A stretch of 7,791 nt of DNA from Candidatus Moraniibacteriota bacterium. Its GTDB lineage: Bacteria > Patescibacteriota > Minisyncoccia > Moranbacterales > UBA2206. Every line of letters begins with the position of its first letter. Within the stretch, counting starts at the first letter, position 1. Below the pieces are notes generated by a model. It ran no database searches. It was not told the DNA's origin and worked only from the letters and a program-made list of their open reading frames with translations. Position numbers and translations under genes: made by a program. The stretch is taken from assembly GCA_003543115.1 (NCBI GenBank), contig DPJH01000015.1:1780-9570 (forward strand). The letters are read 5' to 3'. Positions 1 through 5,876 of this stretch are shown here, piece by piece.

Positions 1-1298
1 GAAAACAATTTTTTCCTATCAGGAGAAACATATTGCAGAAAAATTTCTTTCCCGTCGGAAGCGTCGTAGTCGATCCTATCCAAAATAATTTTTTCATTGA
101 TGACGTAGTCGCTTTTCACTTCACGGCAGCGAATGCACTGGCAAGCCGATTCTTTTTCAATCATTTGGCGCAGGTTGGAAACAATCGGTCCGGCAACAAT
201 AGAAGAAGTGGGAACATCGCGGACAAGGCGGGCAATTCGAACATATGGTGGAATGATATTTTTTTTGATCTTGAGAATAAATTGTTCAAATTCTTTGTCT
301 CCAAGAGGCGCATATGATCCTTTTTTCCATAGAGAATGCAGCTTGGTGTTTTTTGTCACTACTGTAGGATAGATCTTTAGCATATCTGGTTGAAAGTCGG
401 AATCGGAAAAGAGTTTGTGGAACATGCGATAATCTTTTTTAAGGTCTGATCCAGGGAGGCCCGGCATGATGTGGTAGTTAATCTTGAAGCCGGCATCTTT
501 CAAAAGTTTTGTGGCGCCAATGGTTTTTTGTATGTCATGTCCGCGGCGGTTTATTTTCAGAACCGAATCAAAAACACTCTGCACCCCTAATTCCACGCGG
601 GTACAGCCCAGTTTTCTGAAGTTTATGATTTCTTTCTCGTCAATATAATCTGGCCGGGTTTCCAGCGTTAGTCCAATGATTCTGCATTTAGCCGTTTCAT
701 TTTTCTTTTGCTCCGCTTGCAAATTCGACTTTATAAACTTTATAACTTTATGAACCTTATAACTCTTTTTATAATCATTGCATGCTCTAAAACACTCGCT
801 AATAAATTTAGTCTGGTAATTTTTAGGAAAATAGGAAAAGGTGCCGCCCATCACAATTAGTTCGATTTTGTCTATGGAGTGGCCATTGAGCTCCAGGGCT
901 CGCAGGCGGTTTTGCACCTGTTTATAAGGGTTAAATTTGGCTGAAATTGCCCGCATAACGGCAGGTTCGTTGGAAAGGTAGCTTTTAGGCATTTCGGCTT
1001 CTGTGGGGCAATAGATGCATTTTCCAGGGCAAGGATAGCTTTTGGTAAGCACTGCTACGACTGCTACGCCTGACTCAGTGCGGATTTTTTTGGTCATAAG
1101 CCGTTTTTCAAAATCCAAATTTCGAGAAATTGCTTTTTTAGCCACCAATTTTTCATAATGTTCCCGCAAATCAGCATTGGTCGGAGGCTGCACGCCCAAC
1201 TTCTTGCAAATGTCTTTTTTTAGGCGCAAAAAATCTGAAGAATCATTAAATTTCTCCTCCATAGCCAGTCTTATGAACTCCGAATAAATTTTTTTCAT
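1..1298 (-). CDS. elp3: Elp3-family tRNA uridine-34 carboxymethylation enzyme (radical SAM/acetyltransferase), 3' end outside window
   Basis: Partial: 432 codons read without a frameshift from ATG 1298 to the left edge. Elp3 uses a radical SAM cluster and acetyl-CoA to build the 5-carboxymethyl-type side chain on tRNA wobble U34; it is cytosolic. Visible: a CxxxCxxC iron-sulfur motif (Cys90, Cys94, Cys97) in CPGKCIYCP, a following SYLSNEPA block, IVMGGTF (148-154), LTLETRPD (210-217), VELGVQS (235-241), MPGLPG (278-283), RLVRDVPT, and a cysteine group CQCIRCRE (386-393) matching the metal-binding linker of prokaryotic Elp3. The acetyltransferase domain begins near residue 409 (YDASDGKEIFL) and is cut by the window. 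Residues 176-195 form a lysine-rich insert encoded by an AT-rich degenerate repeat, before the conserved NETAKCR segment. No Shine-Dalgarno is seen. The gene is divergent from a Trm9-like methyltransferase, which fits a shared role in U34 modification. Confidence 0.93.
   Translation of the reverse strand, partial: MKKIYSEFIRLAMEEKFNDSSDFLRLKKDICKKLGVQPPTNADLREHYEKLVAKKAISRNLDFEKRLMTKKIRTESGVAVVAVLTKSYPCPGKCIYCPTEAEMPKSYLSNEPAVMRAISAKFNPYKQVQNRLRALELNGHSIDKIELIVMGGTFSYFPKNYQTKFISECFRACNDYKKSYKVHKVIKFIKSNLQAEQKKNETAKCRIIGLTLETRPDYIDEKEIINFRKLGCTRVELGVQSVFDSVLKINRRGHDIQKTIGATKLLKDAGFKINYHIMPGLPGSDLKKDYRMFHKLFSDSDFQPDMLKIYPTVVTKNTKLHSLWKKGSYAPLGDKEFEQFILKIKKNIIPPYVRIARLVRDVPTSSIVAGPIVSNLRQMIEKESACQCIRCREVKSDYVINEKIILDRIDYDASDGKEIFLQYVSPDRKKLF
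728..775. repeat. Degenerate ~9-bp AT-rich tandem repeat inside elp3
   Basis: On the plus strand the core TTATAA recurs at 731, 740, 757 and 769, with a variant TTATGA at 748. Spacing is mostly 8-9 bp, and the units resemble CTTTATAA(A/C). The repeat stays in frame and encodes a lysine- and aromatic-rich stretch (about residues 176-192 of Elp3) at a place where I would expect a loop between the MGGT block and the ETRPD block. It looks like intergenic-type repeat sequence that has been accommodated in a coding region. Whether it was inserted or arose by slippage cannot be told from one sequence. Confidence 0.6.
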
Positions 1299-1304
1299 AT
1301 ATCC

Positions 1305-1333
1305 AGCCTAATGCATGGAGACTAAATAGGCAA
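1305..1333 (-). promoter_or_regulatory. Weak candidate promoter of elp3
   Basis: Read on the minus strand, TTGCCT (1333-1328) is followed after 17 nt by TAGGCT (1310-1305), which ends six bases before the elp3 ATG. The -35 matches the consensus at four of six positions, the -10 at only three. The spacing would give an essentially leaderless transcript, like the better promoters elsewhere in this window. The match is weak and could be chance. Confidence 0.25.
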
Positions 1334-1344
1334 GTCTCAAACAG

Positions 1345-1373
1345 TTGAGTTTTTCTGGCAATTTTGCTATACT
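1345..1373 (+). promoter_or_regulatory. Promoter of the methyltransferase/PP-loop/folD operon
   Basis: TTGAGT (1345-1350), a 17-nt spacer, then TATACT (1368-1373) preceded by an extended -10 TG (1365-1366). The -10 ends only eight bases before ATG 1382, so transcription should start at or next to the start codon. The -35 is the right arm of a small inverted repeat (CTCAA 1336-1340, TTGAG 1345-1349). A further 6-bp inverted repeat (GAGACT 1318-1323, AGTCTC 1333-1338) lies just upstream. Either could serve as an operator, but no regulator is identified. Confidence 0.75.
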
Positions 1374-1381
1374 TCTCCAGT

Positions 1382-2092
1382 ATGAAAAAAGGAACTGTTG
1401 ACAAGATAATAGGGCAGACTGAGGCAGGCTATGATCAGATGGCGGAAAAATTTTCAGGAACGCGATCTTTTTTTTGGCGTGATTTGGATTTTATAAAAGA
1501 CCATATCAAAAAAGGAGACAGAGTGCTTGATTTCGGTTGTGGCAATGGGAGGTTTTTGGAAATATTGAAAGAAAAAAATGTGGATTATCATGGAGTGGAT
1601 GTGTCTCAAGGGCTGGTTGATTTAGCAAAGAAAAGATATCCGCAATTTTTCAATAGTATAGCTAAAACATCAGGCCAAGCCAGTTTGGATTTTCCAGATG
1701 ATTTTTTTGATAGTGTGGTTTCTATCGCAGTTTTCCATCATTTTCCAGACAAAAATTTTCGTCTCGATGTTGCCAAAGAACTTTTCCGCATCACAAAGCC
1801 AGACGGAATTATCATAGTGACAGTTTGGAACTTATGGCAAAAAAAATATCGCAAATACATATGGAAAAACATTTTACGAAAACTGATTGGTTTAAGCCGT
1901 TTGGACTTTTTGGACTGCGAAATTCCTTTTCGTAACAACAGAGGAGAGTCATTTAAGCGTTTTCATCACGCCTATACTCAAAAGGATATGGCAGATTTGT
2001 TTTTAAATGCTGGGTTTGAAGCAGTAGAGGTGAAAATTGTGAACAATAAAAATTTAGTTTTGATTGCAAAAAAATATGAAAAAGAAAATTAG
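1382..2092 (+). CDS. Class I SAM-dependent methyltransferase, Trm9/ALKBH8-like (candidate tRNA U34 carboxymethyl esterase-forming enzyme)
   Basis: 236 residues. A Rossmann-fold methyltransferase with motif I VLDFGCGNG (48-56), an acidic residue after strand 2 (VDVS, 72-75), and a motif IV region SIAVFHHFPD (114-123). Several blocks resemble the Trm9/ALKBH8 family: the start YDQMAEKFSGTR (17-28), SIAVFHHF, a VW-containing strand (VTVWN, 146-150), and a C-terminal RFHHAYTQ block (193-200) before an AGF helix. Trm9 methylates the 5-carboxymethyl group of wobble uridine, the product of the Elp3 reaction. ATG 1382 is preferred over an upstream TTG at 1364, because that TTG lies within the promoter, overlapping the extended -10. 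First gene of an operon; it overlaps the next gene by 17 bp. Methyltransferase identity is firm. The tRNA substrate is inferred from resemblance and from the divergent elp3; a small-molecule or other RNA substrate remains possible. Confidence 0.9.
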   Translation: MKKGTVDKIIGQTEAGYDQMAEKFSGTRSFFWRDLDFIKDHIKKGDRVLDFGCGNGRFLEILKEKNVDYHGVDVSQGLVDLAKKRYPQFFNSIAKTSGQASLDFPDDFFDSVVSIAVFHHFPDKNFRLDVAKELFRITKPDGIIIVTVWNLWQKKYRKYIWKNILRKLIGLSRLDFLDCEIPFRNNRGESFKRFHHAYTQKDMADLFLNAGFEAVEVKIVNNKNLVLIAKKYEKEN

Positions 2093-2999
2093 GGCAATAG
2101 TGCTTTTTTCCGGAGGCCTTGATTCAACTTTGGCTGTTAAGGTGTTGGAAAAACAAAATATTGAAGTATTGGCGCTTTCTTTTGTGAGTCATTTTTTTGA
2201 CGATCAAAAAGCTAAGGAAAGCGCTCAAAAAAATGAGATCAATTTGCGTTCAATGGATTTTTCCGATATGCATGCAGAAGTAGTGAAAAAACCTAAGCGA
2301 GGTTATGGAGGCGCCATGAATCCTTGCATTGATTGCCATCTTTTGATGATTCAAGAGGCTGCGAGAATAATGGAAGAAGAGAGCTTTGATTTCGTAGCAA
2401 CAGGTGAAATTTTGGGTCAGCGTCCCATGTCACAGAATCTCAATGCATTGCAACTCATTGAAAAAGAATCGGGCATAGCGGGACGACTTTTGCGCCCGCT
2501 TTCAGCTAGGCTTTTGGAAGAGACGCAAGTAGAAAAAAACGGCTGGGTGGACAGAAGGAAACTTCTTGATTTATCAGGAAGATCAAGAAAAAGACACTTT
2601 GATCTCAGCAAGGAATTCCAGATAAATCATTATCCTACTCCAGGGGGAGGCTGCAGGCTGACTGAGGCTGAATTCGGAAAAAAACTTAAAAAACTCTTGG
2701 AAAAAGTGGAAAATCCGACCAAGTCCGATTATGGACTTTTGCGTGCCGGCAGAAACATTTGGATAGACAGTGTGCACATAGTGATTGGAAAAAACGATCA
2801 AGAAAATGAGAAATTGAAAGAAATGCAGGAAAAAGGTGATATAATAATAGAGATGGAGGATTTTATGGGTCCCATAGCTTTTTTGAGAGGAAAGATAGCA
2901 GATTCGACTTTAGAGGAAGCAAAAAAAATCACTGCCAGTTATTCCAAACATACCAAGGATTTGGATTATAAGAAAATTAATTTTAATATTAAACGATGA
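2076..2999 (+). CDS. MnmA/ThiI-like PP-loop tRNA thiolation protein with C-terminal extension
   Basis: 307 residues. The N-terminal PP-loop ATP pyrophosphatase motif SGGLDST (12-18) adenylates a base before sulfur transfer. MNPCIDCH (81-88) resembles the NPC block carrying the first catalytic cysteine of MnmA. ATGE (108-111) corresponds to the ATGH region, and TPGGGCRLT (188-196) places a second cysteine, Cys193, where MnmA has its STGICF cysteine. This supports 2-thiolation of tRNA uridine, probably U34. The C-terminal part (about 198-307, with GRNIWID, VIGKND and a MGPIAFLRG block) is not the MnmA beta-barrel. It recalls an NFACT-R-type RNA-binding domain that I remember attached to such PP-loop proteins, but I cannot verify this. 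ATG 2076 is chosen over TTG 2064; it overlaps the upstream stop by 17 bp with no Shine-Dalgarno, suggesting translational coupling. The stop TGA overlaps the folD ATG. Confidence 0.85.
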   Translation: MKKKIRAIVLFSGGLDSTLAVKVLEKQNIEVLALSFVSHFFDDQKAKESAQKNEINLRSMDFSDMHAEVVKKPKRGYGGAMNPCIDCHLLMIQEAARIMEEESFDFVATGEILGQRPMSQNLNALQLIEKESGIAGRLLRPLSARLLEETQVEKNGWVDRRKLLDLSGRSRKRHFDLSKEFQINHYPTPGGGCRLTEAEFGKKLKKLLEKVENPTKSDYGLLRAGRNIWIDSVHIVIGKNDQENEKLKEMQEKGDIIIEMEDFMGPIAFLRGKIADSTLEEAKKITASYSKHTKDLDYKKINFNIKR

Positions 3000-3814
3000 A
3001 AATCCTGAATGGAAAAAAAATAGCCGGATCCATTTTGAAAGAATTGAAAAAAAAGATAAAAGAAGAAAAGCTGTCTCCAATGCTGGCGGTTATTTTAATC
3101 GGAACGGATGAAGCTTCCCACATTTATGTAAACCTCAAAGGGAAATCTGCCAAGAGAGTGGGAATTGGATTTGAACGAATTGACATGAAGGATGATGTCA
3201 CGGAGGAAGAAGTTTTGGAGAAAATTCAGGAGCTGAATATGGACAGTAAAATAAGCGGCACTATAGTTCAATTGCCGTTGCCGGCGCATCTGGATAAAAA
3301 TAGAATAATCCAATCTATTTCACCGAAAAAAGATGTTGATGGTTTTTCCGTTCAAGGCGGAAACTATCAAAAATCAAAGTTAGAACCAGTTTTTCCACAC
3401 GCCCTTTTGGAGCTCCTTAAGTCTTCCAGGGAAGATTTAAAAAATAAAAATGCCATTATCCTGTGCAATTCACAGGAATTTGGAGGGATGATGCAGGGAA
3501 TTCTGGAAAGTGAAGGCATGATAGCGCAATATATTTTTCGTTTTCAAATCCCAGAAAAATTGGATGATATCAAAACAGCGGATGTTGTAATTTCCGCTTG
3601 CGGTCAAAAAAACCTTATTGGCGCCGATATGGTCAAAAAAGGAGTCATAATTATCGATGGAGGAATCGTGCGTGTGGATGGGAAAGTGCGAGGGGACGCG
3701 GATGGTGAATCGCTAAAGGGTTTTCCAGGCTATCTTTCTCCCGTTCCCGGAGGAGTGGGCCCGGTCACTATCGCATGTCTTTTGCGAAATGTCTATCTGG
3801 CGGCCAAAAAATAG
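2996..3814 (+). CDS. folD: Divergent FolD: methylenetetrahydrofolate dehydrogenase/cyclohydrolase
   Basis: 272 residues, near the usual 280-300. FolD interconverts 5,10-methylene-, methenyl- and 10-formyl-tetrahydrofolate in the cytosol. The folate/catalytic half is conserved: YVNLK (44-48, catalytic Tyr and Lys), VQLPLP (91-96), KDVDGF (112-117), and the C-terminal signature PGGVGPVTIACLLRN (251-265). The dinucleotide half is not. The usual G(R/A)S..VG(R/K)P motif is CNSQEFGG (157-164), PCTPxG is replaced by PVFPHA (131-136), DVG by DGG (221-223), and GDVDF by GDADG (233-237). Catalysis on folate may persist with changed or weakened NADP binding. Last gene of the operon; its ATGA junction with the PP-loop gene implies coupled translation. 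A strong terminator follows. The family call is firm; cofactor use is open. Confidence 0.9.
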   Translation: MKILNGKKIAGSILKELKKKIKEEKLSPMLAVILIGTDEASHIYVNLKGKSAKRVGIGFERIDMKDDVTEEEVLEKIQELNMDSKISGTIVQLPLPAHLDKNRIIQSISPKKDVDGFSVQGGNYQKSKLEPVFPHALLELLKSSREDLKNKNAIILCNSQEFGGMMQGILESEGMIAQYIFRFQIPEKLDDIKTADVVISACGQKNLIGADMVKKGVIIIDGGIVRVDGKVRGDADGESLKGFPGYLSPVPGGVGPVTIACLLRNVYLAAKK

Positions 3815-3835
3815 AATAAATTGCATTTTTAGCAT

Positions 3836-3862
3836 AAAAAATCCCTCCAAGAGGGATTTTTT
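3836..3862. terminator. Two-way hairpin terminator between folD and tRNA-Leu
   Basis: A 12-bp stem (3836-3847 with 3851-3862) with a CCCTC/GAGGG core and CAA loop is flanked by A-run and T-run. On the plus strand the T-tract ends the folD operon. On the minus strand the complementary T-run serves the tRNA, whose 3' end lies five bases away at 3867. Confidence 0.9.
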
Positions 3863-3866
3863 TATG

Positions 3867-3949
3867 TGCCGCGGGAGAGACTCGAACTCTCATGACCTTG
3901 CGATCGGAGGATTTTGAGTCCTCTGCGTCTACCATTTCACCACCGCGGC
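3867..3949 (-). tRNA. tRNA-Leu(CAA), class II
   Basis: An 83-nt cloverleaf on the minus strand. The acceptor GCCGCGG (3949-3943) pairs fully with CCGCGGC (3874-3868), with discriminator A at 3867. The T-arm is GAGAG-TTCGAGT-CTCTC. The anticodon stem GAGGA/TCCTC encloses loop CTCAAAA, giving anticodon CAA (3916-3914), which reads the UUG leucine codon. A 15-nt variable arm (3906-3892) makes it class II, as expected for leucine, and A73 is the leucine discriminator. The 3' CCA is not encoded (CAT follows), so a CCA-adding enzyme is needed. Its 5' side lies only 24 bases from the parA ATG, and the parA promoter overlaps it. A possible tRNA -10 (TATAGC, 3962-3957) shares the same AT-rich core on the opposite strand. 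Confidence 0.96.
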
Positions 3950-3964
3950 GTAATATGCTATACT
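3936..3964 (+). promoter_or_regulatory. parA promoter overlapping the tRNA-Leu gene
   Basis: An extended -10, TGC followed by TATACT (3959-3964), is identical to the TGCTATACT upstream of the methyltransferase gene. A weak -35, TTCACC (3936-3941), lies 17 nt upstream inside the tRNA acceptor/D-arm sequence. The -10 ends nine bases before ATG 3974, which leaves a leader of only a few nucleotides. The -10 is convincing; the -35 matches at four of six positions. Confidence 0.65.
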
Positions 3965-3973
3965 TTATGTATT

Positions 3974-4768
3974 ATGGCAAAAATAATTTCACTCGTCAAC
4001 CAAAAGGGCGGAGTAGGCAAAACTACTTCTGCCATAAATTTAGCTACCTACTTAGCGGCAGCTGGCAAGTTCGTTTTGCTTGTTGATCTTGATCCGCAAG
4101 GTAATGCCTCTTCGGGACTGGGAATTGACATTCATAAAATGGAAAAAAGCCTCTATCATTCCATGGTTTTGGGGGAGCATCCCTCTAAAATTGTTATCCG
4201 CCTCAATTCTATGGAGCATGATGTTATCCCAGCCAATCAGGATTTGGCAGGGGCGGGAGTAGAATTGGTGAATATGGAAAATCGGGAGTTTCGTTTATAT
4301 AATGTTCTCCGAGAAATAAGAACTAACTATGATTATATTATTATCGATTCTCCGCCAAGCTTGGGACTTTTAACTATCAACGGGCTTGTAGCTAGCGATG
4401 AGGTCATTATTCCGGTGCAGACAGAATACTTTGCCCTTGAAGGACTTAGCCAGCTTTTAAATACAGTAAACCTTGTAAAAGAAAACTTGCAACCGGATCT
4501 TAAGATAATGGGAGCGCTTCTGACTATGTATGATAAGAGAAACCGCTTGTCGCGCCAAGTTATCAAAGAAGTGCAAGATCATTTTCCAGGCCACGTTTTT
4601 GACAGCATCATTCCGCGTTCCGTGCGCTTGGCAGAAGCTCCAGGATTTGGAAAATCAATTCTCAGTTTCGACGCTTTTTCTAAAGGTGCTCGGTCATACA
4701 AGAATTTAGCCAGAGAAATAATCGAGAGAGATAAGGCAGAAAGTGATGATAAGAAGTTTACTGTCTAA
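3974..4768 (+). CDS. parA: ParA/Soj chromosome partitioning ATPase
   Basis: 264 residues, the normal length for chromosomal ParA/Soj. This deviant-Walker ATPase binds DNA non-specifically as an ATP dimer and, with ParB-parS, separates replicated origins. Visible: deviant Walker A KGGVGKTT (11-18, signature Lys11 and Lys16), switch region VDLDPQGN (37-44), Walker B IIIDSPPSLG (122-131), PVQTEYFALEGL (147-158), and RSVRLAEAPGFGKSI in the C-terminal third, matching the Soj DNA-binding/SEAPS block. ATG 3974 is chosen because the open frame upstream runs back into the tRNA gene, because the protein then begins MAKIISLVNQKGG as in the family, and because the promoter -10 sits just before it. No Shine-Dalgarno. 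parB follows after 113 bp. Confidence 0.97.
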   Translation: MAKIISLVNQKGGVGKTTSAINLATYLAAAGKFVLLVDLDPQGNASSGLGIDIHKMEKSLYHSMVLGEHPSKIVIRLNSMEHDVIPANQDLAGAGVELVNMENREFRLYNVLREIRTNYDYIIIDSPPSLGLLTINGLVASDEVIIPVQTEYFALEGLSQLLNTVNLVKENLQPDLKIMGALLTMYDKRNRLSRQVIKEVQDHFPGHVFDSIIPRSVRLAEAPGFGKSILSFDAFSKGARSYKNLAREIIERDKAESDDKKFTV

Positions 4769-4881
4769 TGGCAGGTTTTATAAAATAAGTTTTGTGTAAA
4801 ATTTCAAAATCCAAATAACAAATCAAATCTAAAAATTCAAATTTTAATTTTTAACTTTATTATTTGAATTTATCAATTATT
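4769..4881. repeat. AT-rich parA-parB spacer with degenerate CAAAT-type repeat
   Basis: 113 bp with no open frame. From 4805 on, units such as CAAAATC, CAAATAA, CAAAT and CAAATCT follow one another at 5-7 bp spacing. An AT-only hairpin follows: TAAAAATT 4830-4837 with AATTTTTA 4846-4853. This resembles dispersed spacer repeats I associate with CPR genomes, but dispersal cannot be seen in one window. A weak promoter for parB is possible (TTTACT 4757-4762, 16 nt, TATAAA 4779-4784), as is a -10-like TATTAT at 4858-4863; neither is convincing. No parS site and no Shine-Dalgarno is present. Confidence 0.5.
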
Positions 4882-5811
4882 ATGGCTAACAATTATGGAT
4901 TAGGAAGAGGACTTTCTTCTCTTATTCCTCAAAGTCGATCAAATAGCAATCAAGATAAGAAAATTATTGAGCCCAAAGAGGATTTTAATTATTTTGGAAC
5001 AAGAAGTGTGAATTTGCCTACGGGAGAAAAAGAACTTTTGTCCAGTGGAGTTCAAGAAGTTGAAGTTGCCCGCATTGTTCCAAATCCTCATCAGCCGAGA
5101 CTTAGATTTGATGATGAAAAGTTGCAGGAACTGAGCGATTCCATAAAAGAACACGGAGTGATTCAGCCTTTAGTAGTGACAAAGAATGGAAATCAATATG
5201 AGATTATTGCAGGGGAAAGGCGTTTTCAGGCCTCAAAACTGGCAGGTCTTAAAAGCGTGCCGGTGATTGTACGCGAGGCTAGTGATCAGCAAAAATTGGA
5301 ATTGGCAATCATAGAAAACGTTCAAAGACACGATCTGAATGTCATTGAGGAAGCCAAATCATATTTGAAATTGACAGAAGAATTCGATATGAACCAAGAT
5401 GAGGTAGCAAAAAAGATGGGAAAGAGCCGCAGTGCCGTTGCTAATAAATTGCGCCTTTTGCATCTGCCGGTAGAAATCCAAAAATCCATCATTGAAGGAA
5501 AAATCACCGAAGGGCATGCCAAAGCAATTTTGGCCATTGCTAATCCGGAAAAACAAAGAGCGCTTTGGGAGATGATATTGAAAAATAGCTTGACTGTGCG
5601 GCAAACCGAAGATAAGACTAAGGAGATTGCAGTCAAAACTCATACTAGAAATGTTTCCATTGATCCAGAAATTAGAAGGATAGAGGATATTTTGACCGGA
5701 GCTTTCGGAACTAAAGTAAAAATTGCCAAGCATGGAGAGGGAGGAAAGATCGTAGTTGATTATTATTCTCCAGAAGAGCTAAACAACATTTTATCCAAAG
5801 TGCACGCATAA
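4882..5811 (+). CDS. parB: ParB/Spo0J chromosome partitioning CTPase
   Basis: 309 residues. ParB binds parS, loads as a CTP-dependent clamp and spreads on DNA; it stimulates ParA. The N-terminus GLGRGLSSLIP (6-16) is the ParA-activating peptide with its conserved arginine. After a linker (17-55) comes the ParB/Sulfiredoxin domain: VPNPHQPR (66-73), IKEHGVIQPLVV (88-99), GERRFQA (111-117) and ENVQRHDLN (145-153), which form the CTP pocket. A helix-turn-helix region lies around 172-192 (DEVAKKMGKSRSAVANKL), and a C-terminal dimerisation segment follows (264-309). All key motifs are intact. ATG 4882 is preferred over TTG 4864, since the family protein starts just before GLGRGL. It likely shares a transcript with parA and ends at the terminator at 5827. 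Confidence 0.97.
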   Translation: MANNYGLGRGLSSLIPQSRSNSNQDKKIIEPKEDFNYFGTRSVNLPTGEKELLSSGVQEVEVARIVPNPHQPRLRFDDEKLQELSDSIKEHGVIQPLVVTKNGNQYEIIAGERRFQASKLAGLKSVPVIVREASDQQKLELAIIENVQRHDLNVIEEAKSYLKLTEEFDMNQDEVAKKMGKSRSAVANKLRLLHLPVEIQKSIIEGKITEGHAKAILAIANPEKQRALWEMILKNSLTVRQTEDKTKEIAVKTHTRNVSIDPEIRRIEDILTGAFGTKVKIAKHGEGGKIVVDYYSPEELNNILSKVHA

Positions 5812-5826
5812 TCTTCATATTTATAC

Positions 5827-5863
5827 AAAAAAAGAACTCAATCATATCTCGAGTTCTTTTTTT
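5827..5863. terminator. Two-way terminator between convergent parB and relA
   Basis: A 13-bp stem (5827-5839 with 5851-5863) has core GAACTC/GAGTTC flanked by A-run and T-run, with an 11-nt loop. It lies 15 bases after the parB stop and 13 bases after the relA stop on the other strand, so it can end both transcripts. Confidence 0.9.
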
Positions 5864-5876
5864 TGCAAAAATTTTT

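Noticed and set aside
33..372. Two plus-strand open frames near the left edge
   Set aside because: They are antisense to elp3, which reads cleanly with all family motifs; they have no recognisable domain.
1043..1070. Short direct repeat CTGCTACGA/CTGCTACGC within elp3
   Set aside because: Only two short copies, explained by an Ala/Val-rich beta strand (VAVVAV) using the same codons.
1364..1381. TTG start for the methyltransferase
   Set aside because: The codon overlaps the extended -10 region, upstream of the likely transcription start; ATG 1382 fits better.
2997..2999. TGA possibly read as glycine (Gracilibacteria code)
   Set aside because: The TGA ends the PP-loop protein exactly at the folD ATG in a normal ATGA overlap, and no in-frame TGA is needed in any other gene.
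3867..3949. tRNA-Leu as a substrate of the adjacent U34 modification genes
   Set aside because: Its anticodon is CAA, so the wobble base is C, not U; the adjacency is probably chance.
3914..3973. Extended N-terminus for ParA from an upstream start
   Set aside because: It would run through the tRNA-Leu gene and the promoter, and family proteins begin at the MAKIISLVNQKGG segment.
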